Assembly (NCBI GenBank): GCA_023421245.1
Contig: JAEZTV010000012.1
Coordinates: 1-12,682, forward strand
Origin: Bacillota bacterium
GTDB lineage: Bacteria; Bacillota; Clostridia; Oscillospirales; Ruminococcaceae
Length of the DNA stretch: 12,682 bases
Direction of reading: 5' to 3'
Shown here: positions 5,484 to 12,545 of the stretch, piece by piece
How the letters are laid out: every line of letters begins with the position of its first letter
Numbering within the stretch: the first letter of the stretch is position 1
The notes under the pieces: generated by a model
Told to the model about the DNA's origin: nothing
Database searches by the model: none
Seen by the model: only the letters and a program-made list of their open reading frames with translations
Position numbers and translations under genes: made by a program

Positions 5484-6494
5484 ATGGCTTTGTTTGAAAG
5501 TTACGAAAGACGTATCGATAAAGTGAATGCCGTGTTAAACCAGTACGGCATTGCAGGCCTTGAGGATGCAGAGAAGATCTGCAAAGACATAGGCATTGAC
5601 CCTTATAAGATAACCAAGGATATTCAGCCCATCGCGTTTGAAAACGCCGCTTGGGCATACACCGCGGGCGCTGCCATCGCCATCAAAAAAGGCTGCAAGG
5701 TTGCCGCTGCGGCAGCCGAGGCAATCGGCATTGGCTTGCAGGCGTTCTGCATCCCCGGCTCGGTTGCGGAGGACCGCAAGGTCGGTCTTGGCCACGGCAA
5801 CCTTGCCGCAATGCTGCTGCGCGATGAGACCAAATGCTTTGCGTTCCTCGCGGGTCACGAGTCGTTTGCGGCAGCCGAAGGCGCAATCGGCATTGTCAAG
5901 AGCGCCAACAAGGTGCGCAAAGAGCCGTTGCGTGTTATCCTCAACGGTCTTGGCAAGGATGCCGCGCAGATTATCTCGCGCATCAACGGCTTTACCTACT
6001 GCCAGACGCAGTTTGACTACGGCACCGGCGAGCTGAAGGTTGTAAAAACTGTCGCATACTCAAAAGGCGAGCGTGCGGGCGTACGCTGCTTTGGCGCGGA
6101 CGATGTGCGCGAGGGCGTAGCCATTATGCACCACGAAGGCGTGGATGTGTCGATTACCGGCAACTCCACCAACCCCACGCGTTTTCAACATCCCGTTGCG
6201 GGCACCTACAAGAAGGAGTGCACGGAACAGGGTAAGAACTACTTCTCGGTGGCGTCGGGCGGCGGCACGGGCAGAACATTGCATCCCGATAACATGGGTG
6301 CAGGCCCTGCTTCGTACGGTATGACCGATACCATGGGCCGCATGCACTCGGATGCTCAGTTTGCAGGCTCCTCCTCGGTGCCCGCACACGTTGAGATGAT
6401 GGGCTTCCTCGGCATGGGCAACAACCCCATGGTCGGTGCATCGGTTGCGGTTGCGGTTGCCATTGAAGAGGCGGCGAAGGCAGGCAGGTTCTAA
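5484..6494 (+). CDS. GGGtGRT family protein
   Basis: This encodes a 336-residue protein of the GGGtGRT family, named for the motif present here as GGGTGRT at residues 259-265. I know of no demonstrated function for the family; its members occur in anaerobes next to the long IscU-like scaffold protein, as here, so an Fe-S-dependent or Fe-S-handling role is a guess from context. Other visible features are an Ala-rich helix region (about 55-85), six cysteines (71, 89, 118, 173, 202, 246), a HHEG motif near 216 and a glycine/methionine-rich C-terminus. No signal peptide or clear membrane segment is seen, so it should be cytosolic. The ATG at 5484 (MALFESYE) matches my memory of the family N-terminus. 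An in-frame ATG at 5469 would add five residues but sits almost on top of the AAAGGA at 5463-5468. It is the last gene of its operon. Confidence 0.88.
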   Translation: MALFESYERRIDKVNAVLNQYGIAGLEDAEKICKDIGIDPYKITKDIQPIAFENAAWAYTAGAAIAIKKGCKVAAAAAEAIGIGLQAFCIPGSVAEDRKVGLGHGNLAAMLLRDETKCFAFLAGHESFAAAEGAIGIVKSANKVRKEPLRVILNGLGKDAAQIISRINGFTYCQTQFDYGTGELKVVKTVAYSKGERAGVRCFGADDVREGVAIMHHEGVDVSITGNSTNPTRFQHPVAGTYKKECTEQGKNYFSVASGGGTGRTLHPDNMGAGPASYGMTDTMGRMHSDAQFAGSSSVPAHVEMMGFLGMGNNPMVGASVAVAVAIEEAAKAGRF

Positions 6495-6583
6495 AACAGC
6501 GCTAAGCTATGTGTCTCAGTGACAGCGAACATGCATCGGGTGAAAGAACAGGCACGGTCTGTCTTTTCATTCACAAACAGTAT

Positions 6584-6624
6584 AAGCGATGCTTCGGGCA
6601 ATGTGCTTGGGGCATCGCTTTTTT
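6584..6624 (+). terminator. Terminator of the scaffold/GGGtGRT operon
   Basis: A perfect 9-bp stem, AAGCGATGC (6584-6592) with GCATCGCTT (6612-6620), runs directly into TTTTTT (6619-6624). This is a standard intrinsic terminator about 90 bases after the GGGtGRT stop. Confidence 0.88.
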
Positions 6625-6905
6625 GCGGAGAAAAACTTCATCAAGAAAGCCTTGGGGGCGAAGATTCCGCGGAGTGCACTTCTTGTACGGCGGCAGGGGC
6701 AAGAAGGCAAGCTGTTGTCCGGGGCAAAATACATAAAAAGTCCCGGCCGTTTTTTACATTTAAACAATCGCTTAAAACTCCACCAAACAGGTACATGTAA
6801 GATTATGCCAATCCGCCGCGGTAATTGTTGCCTAAAGGCTTGTAATTCGCATAAACACAAGAAAGTTTACGAGTATTGGGCGTTTTACTATAGCTTTTTT
6901 CGTGC
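6625..6905. other. Intergenic stretch without recognisable gene
   Basis: This lies between the terminator and the hydrogenase promoter. It contains a weak 5-bp inverted repeat followed by a T-run (6719-6755) that might be a second terminator. Open frames of 75-109 codons cross it, but they lack ribosome binding sites and recognisable sequence, and they run into the terminator or promoter. I see nothing else in it. Confidence 0.4.
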
Positions 6906-6910
6906 TATTC

Positions 6911-6919
6911 TGATATAAT
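6911..6919 (+). promoter_or_regulatory. Extended -10 promoter of the hyd operon
   Basis: TGATATAAT (6911-6919) is a consensus -10 with the TGn extension; no good -35 is found 16-18 bases upstream. Transcription would start near 6926, so both Rex-like sites would lie downstream of the start, with a leader of about 200 bases before hydC. I see no alternative promoter nearer to the gene. Confidence 0.5.
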
Positions 6920-6940
6920 TTCAGATGGTGAACCGGGCGG

Positions 6941-6958
6941 ATGTTAAATTATTAACAA
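6941..6958. promoter_or_regulatory. Rex-like operator 1
   Basis: The site ATGTTAAATTATTAACAA has half-sites TGTTAA and TTAACA around four A/T bases, agreeing with the clostridial Rex pattern TTGTTAANNNNTTAACAA except at its first base. Rex is the NADH/NAD+-sensing repressor of fermentation genes; high NADH releases it from DNA. Its centre is 35 bp from that of operator 2. Confidence 0.75.
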
Positions 6959-6975
6959 GTTGCGCGCGGCCTGAG

Positions 6976-6993
6976 TTGTTAAATCATTAACAA
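6976..6993. promoter_or_regulatory. Rex-like operator 2 (perfect palindromic arms)
   Basis: TTGTTAAATCATTAACAA has perfect 7-base arms TTGTTAA/TTAACAA around ATCA and matches the clostridial Rex operator fully. With operator 1 it would let dimers bind at two places downstream of the transcription start and block elongation or initiation when NADH is low. Confidence 0.82.
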
Positions 6994-7123
6994 TCTTCTG
7001 TGCGGCATTGACGATGTATCGTCCGGTTGTTTTCTTTTTCATATTGCAGGGACTGCAGGTATGAATGGCAGAAATGTTGTAGCGTTTTCACATTCTTTGG
7101 CTTAAGGAGGATGAATTAAGAAC

Positions 7124-7624
7124 ATGGCAAAGTCCACAACCGGTGTGTCGTTTACCGGCACAAAAGAGCAGGAGATCGAGCTTTTGCAATTAATTGACGA
7201 GCATAGGGAGCAGCCGGGTGCGCTCATGCCCGTATTGCAGGGTGCTCAGGAGATCTACGGCTACCTGCCCCTAGAGGTGCAGGAGATAATAAGCGAGGAG
7301 CTTAATGTTCCGCTCGCGGAGATTTACGGGGTAATAACCTTCTATTCGCAGTTTTCACTTTATCCGAAAGGCGAGTACAAAATTTCGGTTTGCCTTGGCA
7401 CGGCCTGCTATGTTAAGGGTGCCGGCGACATCTTTGACCGCCTTGCCGACCGTCTTGGCATCAAGGGCGGCGAATGCACCCCCGACGGCAAGTTTTCATT
7501 GGATGCCTGCCGCTGCATCGGCGCATGCGGGCTTGCACCCGTGCTTACCATTAACGAGGATGTTTACGGACGCCTTGTGCTGGATGATGTTGACAAGATA
7601 CTCGCGAAATACCGCGATAAATAG
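7124..7624 (+). CDS. hydC: HydC, NuoE-like [2Fe-2S] subunit of bifurcating hydrogenase
   Basis: This encodes a 166-residue subunit of the trimeric electron-bifurcating [FeFe]-hydrogenase HydABC, homologous to NuoE of complex I. The N-terminal helical bundle (about 15-75, with LMPVLQGAQEIYGYLP) precedes a thioredoxin-like domain binding one [2Fe-2S] cluster. Ligands are Cys90 and Cys95 (CLGTAC) and Cys131 and Cys135 (CIGAC), the standard C-x4-C...C-x3-C set. It works with HydB in electron transfer around the flavin site. It is the first gene of the operon, with AGGAGG at 7105-7110, 13 bases from the ATG; another ATG directly after that site (7111) opens only two codons. The next gene starts 8 bases after its stop. 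Length is normal for the family. Confidence 0.95.
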   Translation: MAKSTTGVSFTGTKEQEIELLQLIDEHREQPGALMPVLQGAQEIYGYLPLEVQEIISEELNVPLAEIYGVITFYSQFSLYPKGEYKISVCLGTACYVKGAGDIFDRLADRLGIKGGECTPDGKFSLDACRCIGACGLAPVLTINEDVYGRLVLDDVDKILAKYRDK

Positions 7625-7632
7625 GCGCGTTT

Positions 7633-8181
7633 ATGCAGGAGCTTTCACTCAACATATTGGACGTTGTTCAAAACTCCGTTAAGGCAGATGCCACGCTGAT
7701 TGAGATTACGGTAACCGAATGTGCCCGCAGCGATACCCTTACCATAACAATTACCGACAACGGCTGCGGTATGGATGAAAAGACGGTAGGCAAGGTAGTT
7801 GACCCGTTCTATACCACCCGCACCACCCGAAAGGTTGGTTTGGGACTGCCGCTGTTTAAGATGGCGGCGGAGCTTACGGGCGGCAGCTTTCATATCAGTT
7901 CGGTGCCCGGAAAGGGCACTGCGGTTGAGGCGGTGCTTGGGCTTGGACACATCGACCGGATGCCGCTTGGCAGCATGTGTGAAACCATGACGGCACTTAT
8001 CTCGTGCAATGCGCACATAGACTTTGTGTACACCCATACGGTAAGGGCGAAGCAGCCGCCGGAGGAGAAAGCATTTGTGCTCGATACCCGGCAGTTTCGG
8101 GATATTCTCGGGGAGGTGCCCTTAAATTCCCCTGAGGTTATCGCGTTCATTAAAGACTATTTTGCCGAGAATGACGTTTAA
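7633..8181 (+). CDS. Stand-alone GHKL (histidine-kinase-type) ATPase
   Basis: This encodes a 182-residue protein consisting of a GHKL ATP-binding domain and a C-terminal extension. The N box is visible around Asn14 (LDVVQNSVKA), the G1 box as DNGCGMD (42-48), the F box as DPFYTT (57-62) and the G2 box as GLGLPL (69-74). No phospho-acceptor His dimerisation domain, sensor domain or membrane segment is present, so it is not a complete sensor kinase. Residues about 110-182 have no motif I recognise. Similar ATPases are, to my knowledge, often found in hyd operons of Clostridia, between the NuoE-like and NuoF-like genes, but their role is unknown; a kinase, anti-sigma-type switch or assembly role are all possible. 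It is closely coupled to hydC, with a weak ribosome binding site. Confidence 0.85.
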   Translation: MQELSLNILDVVQNSVKADATLIEITVTECARSDTLTITITDNGCGMDEKTVGKVVDPFYTTRTTRKVGLGLPLFKMAAELTGGSFHISSVPGKGTAVEAVLGLGHIDRMPLGSMCETMTALISCNAHIDFVYTHTVRAKQPPEEKAFVLDTRQFRDILGEVPLNSPEVIAFIKDYFAENDV

Positions 8182-8252
8182 AAAAGGTAAAGCCGACAGA
8201 CGCTTAGGCGTGATTTTCCTGCACGATTATTATTACGGTGTTATGGGTGTAA

Positions 8253-8274
8253 GCGGGTGTATTGTACACCCCGC
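8253..8274 (+). other. Intercistronic hairpin upstream of the [2Fe-2S] gene
   Basis: GCGGGTGTA (8253-8261) pairs with TACACCC-c-GC (8265-8274, one bulged C) around loop ttg. It lies in the 129-base gap between the ATPase and [2Fe-2S] genes and ends about 20 bases before the AAAGGA ribosome binding site (8294-8299). No T-run follows, so termination is unlikely; mRNA processing or stability is possible. Confidence 0.5.
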
Positions 8275-8310
8275 GGCATAACAACCCCGAGAGAAAGGAT
8301 ATGGATTTTT

Positions 8311-8682
8311 ATGAAAAGTCTTGCGGAGCTTGCGGCTCTTCGCGATTCCATGAAGAATAAAATAGGTGTGCGTTCGGATGAAACCGATGCTACCCGTATT
8401 GTGGTTGGCATGGCTACCTGCGGTATCGCCGCCGGTGCGCGCCCCGTTCTTTCCGCCTTTACGGAGGAGGTCAGCAAACGCAACCTTCACAACGTAGTGG
8501 TCAGCCAGACCGGTTGCATCGGCATCTGCCAGTACGAGCCGGTTGTCGAGGTACTTGTGCCCGGCAAAGAAAAGGTGACCTACATTAAGATGACACCCGA
8601 GATGGTGGCGCGCGTTGTAAGCGACCACATCGTCAACGGAAACGTGGTTACCGAGTATACCATCGGTACCATGGGAAAGTAA
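8311..8682 (+). CDS. Thioredoxin-like [2Fe-2S] ferredoxin domain protein
   Basis: This encodes a 123-residue protein related to the NuoE/HydB N-terminal thioredoxin-like [2Fe-2S] fold. Three cysteines are visible: Cys37 (ATCGIAAGA) and Cys69/Cys73 (QTGCIGIC, the C-x3-C half). The C-x4-C half is incomplete, because the position five residues after Cys37 is Gly rather than Cys. The fourth ligand must come from elsewhere, or the cluster is absent. Such proteins accompany HydB/HydA in many clostridial hydrogenase operons and probably take part in electron transfer or assembly, but the role is not settled. I chose the ATG at 8311 because AAAGGA lies 11 bases upstream; the frame is open to 8257, but that extension would cover the intercistronic hairpin and ribosome binding site. 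HydB follows after 23 bases. Confidence 0.85.
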   Translation: MKSLAELAALRDSMKNKIGVRSDETDATRIVVGMATCGIAAGARPVLSAFTEEVSKRNLHNVVVSQTGCIGICQYEPVVEVLVPGKEKVTYIKMTPEMVARVVSDHIVNGNVVTEYTIGTMGK

Positions 8683-8705
8683 AGGAATAGGAGGAAGAAC
8701 ACACA

Positions 8706-10493
8706 ATGTATCGTTCTCATATACTTGTTTGCGGCGGAACAGGCTGTACCTCGTCCGGCAGCCTCGCCGTCATTGCCGAGCTTGAAAAAGAGCTTGCGGC
8801 AAACGGGCTGCAAGATGAAGTTAAGGTTATTCAGACCGGTTGTTTTGGTCTGTGCGCACTTGGTCCCATTATGATTGTTTACCCCGAAGGAAGCTTCTAC
8901 TCCAGAGTAGAGCCGAAGGATATGCACGAGATTGTTACCGAGCACCTGCTTAAAGGGCGTCTTGTTACCCGCCTTCTTTACGAAGAGACGGTGCATGAGG
9001 ACTCCATTAAATCGCTTAATGAGACTGATTTTTATAAAAAGCAAAAGCGTATTGCGCTGCGTAACTGCGGTGTAATTAATCCGGAGGATATTAACGAGTA
9101 CATAGCGTACGACGGCTACCAGGCACTGGGTATGGCATTGACCGAGATGAGCCCCGATGATGTGATCCAGGTAATTAAGGATTCCGGATTACGAGGCAGA
9201 GGCGGCGGCGGATTCCCCACAGGTCTTAAGTGGAGCTTTGCAAAGGCAAGCGCATCGGACCAGAAATATGTTTGCTGCAACGCCGACGAGGGTGATCCCG
9301 GTGCGTTTATGGACCGTTCGGTGCTGGAGGGAGACCCCCATGCGCTGATTGAGGCAATGGCGCTTGCCGGCTATGCGATCGGCGCCGATCAGGGCTATGT
9401 TTACGTTCGTGCGGAGTACCCCATTGCGGTTAACCGCCTGCAGATTGCCATTGACCAGGCGAAAGAGATGGGCCTGCTTGGCAAGAATATTTTCGGCACC
9501 GACTTCAGCTTTGACCTTGAGCTGCGTCTTGGCGCCGGCGCATTTGTATGCGGCGAAGAAACAGCGCTGATGACCTCCATTGAGGGCAAGCGCGGCGAGC
9601 CGCGCCCCCGTCCCCCGTTCCCCGCGGTGAAGGGCCTGTTTGGCAAGCCCACCGTACTAAACAACGTAGAAACCTATGCGAATATTCCGCAGATTATCCT
9701 TCACGGTGCGGAGTGGTTCTCCTCGATGGGTACCGAAAAGAGCAAGGGCACCAAGGTGTTCGCGCTCGGCGGCAAGATCCATAACACCGGTCTTGTTGAG
9801 GTGCCGATGGGTACCACCCTGCGTGAGATTGTTGAGGAAATCGGCGGCGGTATCCCTAACGGGAAAACCTTTAAGGCGGCGCAGACCGGCGGTCCTTCGG
9901 GCGGCTGTATCCCCGCAGAGCATCTTGATATCCCCATCGACTACGACAACCTGATCGCCATCGGCTCGATGATGGGTTCGGGCGGCCTGATTGTTATGGA
10001 CGAAGACACCTGCATGGTGGACATCGCCAAGTTCTTCCTTGAGTTTACCGTTGAGGAGTCGTGCGGAAAATGTACGCCCTGCCGCGTAGGTACCAAGCGT
10101 TTGTATGAGATGCTCGACCGCATTACCAGAGGCAAGGGTAAAGCAACCGACATCGAGGAAATGAAGGATTTGTGCTACTACATCAAAGAGAACTCGCTGT
10201 GCGGACTGGGCCAGACGGCCCCCAACCCCGTGCTCTCTACCCTGAACTATTTTGAGGATGAATATGTAGCGCATATTCGCGATAAAAAGTGCCCCGCGGC
10301 CGTATGTAAGGCACTGCTAAACTTCGTGGTACTTGAGGATAAATGCGTAGGCTGTACACTGTGTGCCAGAAACTGCCCTGTAGATGCGATTGAGGGCGCG
10401 GTGAAGCAGAAGCATGTTATCGATACAGCCAAGTGCATTAAGTGCGGTGTATGTATGGAAAAATGCCGCTTTGACGCAATCATCAAGCGATAA
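8706..10493 (+). CDS. hydB: HydB, NuoF-like flavin/NADH subunit of bifurcating hydrogenase
   Basis: This encodes a 595-residue subunit carrying the FMN and NAD(H) site of HydABC. Domains in order are: an N-terminal thioredoxin-like [2Fe-2S] domain (Cys9, Cys14, Cys46, Cys50); a NuoF core with the glycine-rich loop GRGGGGFPTG (164-173) and CNADEGDPGAF (191-201); an SLBB-like region; the NuoF [4Fe-4S] site (ESCGKCTPC, Cys453/456/459, plus Cys499); and two C-terminal [4Fe-4S] ferredoxin motifs (Cys547/550/553/557 and Cys577/580/583/587). Cys529 and Cys534 lie between these and are not assigned to a cluster here. In the complex it is the place where electrons from NADH and from reduced ferredoxin meet before passing to HydA. 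AGGAGG at 8689-8694 precedes the ATG by 11 bases. Length and domain order are normal for HydB. Confidence 0.96.
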   Translation: MYRSHILVCGGTGCTSSGSLAVIAELEKELAANGLQDEVKVIQTGCFGLCALGPIMIVYPEGSFYSRVEPKDMHEIVTEHLLKGRLVTRLLYEETVHEDSIKSLNETDFYKKQKRIALRNCGVINPEDINEYIAYDGYQALGMALTEMSPDDVIQVIKDSGLRGRGGGGFPTGLKWSFAKASASDQKYVCCNADEGDPGAFMDRSVLEGDPHALIEAMALAGYAIGADQGYVYVRAEYPIAVNRLQIAIDQAKEMGLLGKNIFGTDFSFDLELRLGAGAFVCGEETALMTSIEGKRGEPRPRPPFPAVKGLFGKPTVLNNVETYANIPQIILHGAEWFSSMGTEKSKGTKVFALGGKIHNTGLVEVPMGTTLREIVEEIGGGIPNGKTFKAAQTGGPSGGCIPAEHLDIPIDYDNLIAIGSMMGSGGLIVMDEDTCMVDIAKFFLEFTVEESCGKCTPCRVGTKRLYEMLDRITRGKGKATDIEEMKDLCYYIKENSLCGLGQTAPNPVLSTLNYFEDEYVAHIRDKKCPAAVCKALLNFVVLEDKCVGCTLCARNCPVDAIEGAVKQKHVIDTAKCIKCGVCMEKCRFDAIIKR

Positions 10494-10508
10494 GGGAGTG
10501 TACAAGGC

Positions 10509-10640
10509 TTGAAAAGCAAGTTTTCCAGCATAGAAAAACCGTTTACGCAACAGCGTAGCGTTTGCCGCTGCGGCGGCGCCACACTTTTTAAAATTGGCTT
10601 TGTGCACCCTGTGCGTAAAGCCGGAAAGGCGGTACTGTAA
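10509..10640 (+). CDS. Possible 43-residue small protein between hydB and hydA
   Basis: A TTG-initiated frame of 43 codons almost exactly fills the hydB-hydA gap. It starts 16 bases after the hydB stop and ends 2 bases before the hydA ATG. GGGAG (10494-10498) lies 11 bases upstream of the TTG, the same spacing as the ribosome binding sites of the neighbouring genes. The product would be basic, starting KSKFSSIEKPF and containing a CRCGG motif (Cys19, Cys21). It is not recognised as any family. An open frame of this length has about a one-in-eight chance of arising at random, and the DNA also contains a strong hairpin, so the frame may be coincidental. Confidence 0.35.
   Translation: MKSKFSSIEKPFTQQRSVCRCGGATLFKIGFVHPVRKAGKAVL
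10596..10622 (+). other. Hairpin directly upstream of the hydA ribosome binding site
   Basis: GGCTTT (10596-10601) pairs with AAAGCC (10617-10622) and GCAC/GTGC inside it (10604-10607 with 10611-10614), separated by a gt/gt internal loop. GGAAAGG, the hydA ribosome binding site (10623-10629), starts at the next base. The position suggests a role in hydA translation or as a 5' stabiliser after mRNA cleavage. Confidence 0.5.
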
Positions 10641-10642
10641 TC

Positions 10643-12391
10643 ATGCAAACAGTAAATATTAAGATAAACGGCATGCCGTTGTCGGTGCCGGAGAATTACA
10701 CCATTCTTGAGGCCTGCCGCGATGCCAGCATCGATATCCCCACCCTTTGTTACCTCAAGGGCATTAACGAAATTGGTGCCTGCCGCATGTGCGTGGTAGA
10801 GGTTAAGGGTGCACGAAGCCTTGTGGCTGCCTGTGTATATCCTGTAAACGAGGGTATGGAGATTATTACAAACTCTGAGATGGTGGCAAAGAGCCGCCGT
10901 CAGACCCTTGAACTTATTCTTTCCACCCATAATAAGTCCTGCCTGTCCTGCGTTCGCAGCGGCAGCTGTGAGCTGCAGCAGCTCTCTGCCGATTATGGCG
11001 TTGAGAACGAGCATCGTTACAACGGTGAGAACATGGTTTACCCCATTGACCGTTCCGCGCCCCATATGTATCGCGACAACTCAAAATGCATCCTCTGCCG
11101 CCGCTGTGTTGCAGCGTGTGACAAGGTGCAGAGCGTGTCGGTCATCGGCGCAAACGACCGCGGCTTTAAAACCCATATCGGCTGCACCTTTGATAACGGC
11201 CTTGCGGATGTTGCGTGCGTATCGTGCGGTCAGTGCATTGTGGTATGCCCCACCGGCGCGCTTTCCGAAAATGACCAGACCGAGCAGGTGTGGAAGGCGA
11301 TTGCCGATCCCACAAAGCATGTGGTTGTTCAGCCTGCACCCTCGGTACGCGTTACGCTGGGCGAATCGTTTGGAATGCCGGTTGGCACAAACGTTAAGGG
11401 TAAGATGGTTGCCGCAATGCGTCGTCTGGGCTTTGACGGCGTGTTCGATACCGATTTTTCGGCCGACGTCACAATCATGGAAGAGGCCACCGAGTTTTTA
11501 CACCGTTTCCAGAATGGCGGCAAGCTTCCGCTCATCACCTCCTGCTCGCCGGGATGGGTTAAGTTCTGTGAGCATAACTTCCCCGATTTCCTTGACAATC
11601 TGTCAAGCTGCAAATCGCCGCAGCAGATGTTCGGTGCCATTGCAAAAACCTACTATGCCAAGAAGCAGGGGCTTGACCCCAAGGATATTGTTGTGGTTAG
11701 CGTAATGCCCTGCACTGCCAAGAAGTTTGAGGCGGGACGCGACGACCAATCGGCGGCCGGAAATGATATTCCCGATGTGGATATCGCACTTACCACGCGC
11801 GAGTTTGCCCGTATGGTCAAGCGCGCAGGCATTAACTTTACCACGCTGCCGGATGAAGAGTTTGACGCACCGCTCGGCATATCTTCGGGTGCAGGCGTTA
11901 TCTTCGGCGCGGCGGGCGGCGTAATGGAGGCTGCACTGCGCACCGCCAACGATGTGCTCACCGGTAAGGATAACGAGAATGTTGACTTTATTGAGGTGCG
12001 CGGCACCGACGGTATAAAAGAGGCCACCTACAACATCGCGGGCCACGAGATTCGCGTTGCGACGGTTTCCGGTCTTGCCAATGCAAGAAGGCTGCTTGAC
12101 GACATCCGCAGCGGTAAGCGCAATTACCATTTTATTGAGGTAATGGCATGCCCGGGCGGCTGTGTAAACGGCGGCGGACAGCCCACCCAGCCGGCATCGG
12201 TGCGCAGCTTTGTTGACCTTGCGGCAAAGCGTGCCGCAGCCATCTACGATGAGGACAAATCCCTTGCCGTGCGCAAGAGCCACAAGAACCCCGCGGTACA
12301 AGAGGTGTACAAGGAGTTCTTTGGCGAGCCGGGCAGTCACCTTGCACACGAGGTGCTGCATACCAAGTATGTAGCCCGCAGCAAATTTTAG
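10643..12391 (+). CDS. hydA: HydA, [FeFe]-hydrogenase catalytic subunit (group A, bifurcating type)
   Basis: This encodes a 582-residue H2-forming/oxidising subunit. The domains in order are: a [2Fe-2S] ferredoxin domain (Cys36, 47, 50, 64); a His-ligated [4Fe-4S] site (His96, Cys100, 103, 109); two [4Fe-4S] clusters (Cys149/152/155/159 and Cys192/195/198/202); then the H-cluster domain with L1 TSCSPGW (299-305), L2 MPCTAKKFE (355-363) and L3 MACPGGCVNGGGQP (501-514), followed by the small-subunit-like C-terminal tail. H-cluster cysteines visible are Cys301, 357, 503 and 507. The classical L1 motif is TSCCPxW; the second Cys is Ser302 here. Together with HydB and HydC it couples proton reduction to oxidation of NADH plus reduced ferredoxin. 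The maturases HydEFG are not in the window. GGAAAGG lies 13 bases before the ATG. A terminator follows. Confidence 0.97.
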   Translation: MQTVNIKINGMPLSVPENYTILEACRDASIDIPTLCYLKGINEIGACRMCVVEVKGARSLVAACVYPVNEGMEIITNSEMVAKSRRQTLELILSTHNKSCLSCVRSGSCELQQLSADYGVENEHRYNGENMVYPIDRSAPHMYRDNSKCILCRRCVAACDKVQSVSVIGANDRGFKTHIGCTFDNGLADVACVSCGQCIVVCPTGALSENDQTEQVWKAIADPTKHVVVQPAPSVRVTLGESFGMPVGTNVKGKMVAAMRRLGFDGVFDTDFSADVTIMEEATEFLHRFQNGGKLPLITSCSPGWVKFCEHNFPDFLDNLSSCKSPQQMFGAIAKTYYAKKQGLDPKDIVVVSVMPCTAKKFEAGRDDQSAAGNDIPDVDIALTTREFARMVKRAGINFTTLPDEEFDAPLGISSGAGVIFGAAGGVMEAALRTANDVLTGKDNENVDFIEVRGTDGIKEATYNIAGHEIRVATVSGLANARRLLDDIRSGKRNYHFIEVMACPGGCVNGGGQPTQPASVRSFVDLAAKRAAAIYDEDKSLAVRKSHKNPAVQEVYKEFFGEPGSHLAHEVLHTKYVARSKF

Positions 12392-12406
12392 TGTTATAGC
12401 CTTATT

Positions 12407-12439
12407 ACAGGGGGCGGCAGCGGTGCCGCTCCCTGTTTT
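12407..12439 (+). terminator. Terminator of the hyd operon
   Basis: ACAGGGggcgg (12407-12417) pairs with ccgctCCCTGT (12426-12436), an 11-bp stem with one G-T pair and an 8-base loop. TTTT (12436-12439) and a T-rich stretch follow. It starts 16 bases after the hydA stop. Confidence 0.82.
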
Positions 12440-12545
12440 GTTCCCATTTTGCGGCTGTTCTGCAGATGCGTGGTTTATACCTGCCATGCTGCGGCGAACC
12501 GGCATCCCGCTGCCTGCCGCTAAAAACCATATTTGTGCTATTAAT
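12440..12545. other. Intergenic stretch between hyd terminator and presumed IS end
   Basis: This is a short non-coding stretch with no promoter or RNA signal that I can support. An open frame crossing it on the plus strand overlaps the terminator and ends in the presumed insertion sequence; I do not call it a gene. Confidence 0.4.
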
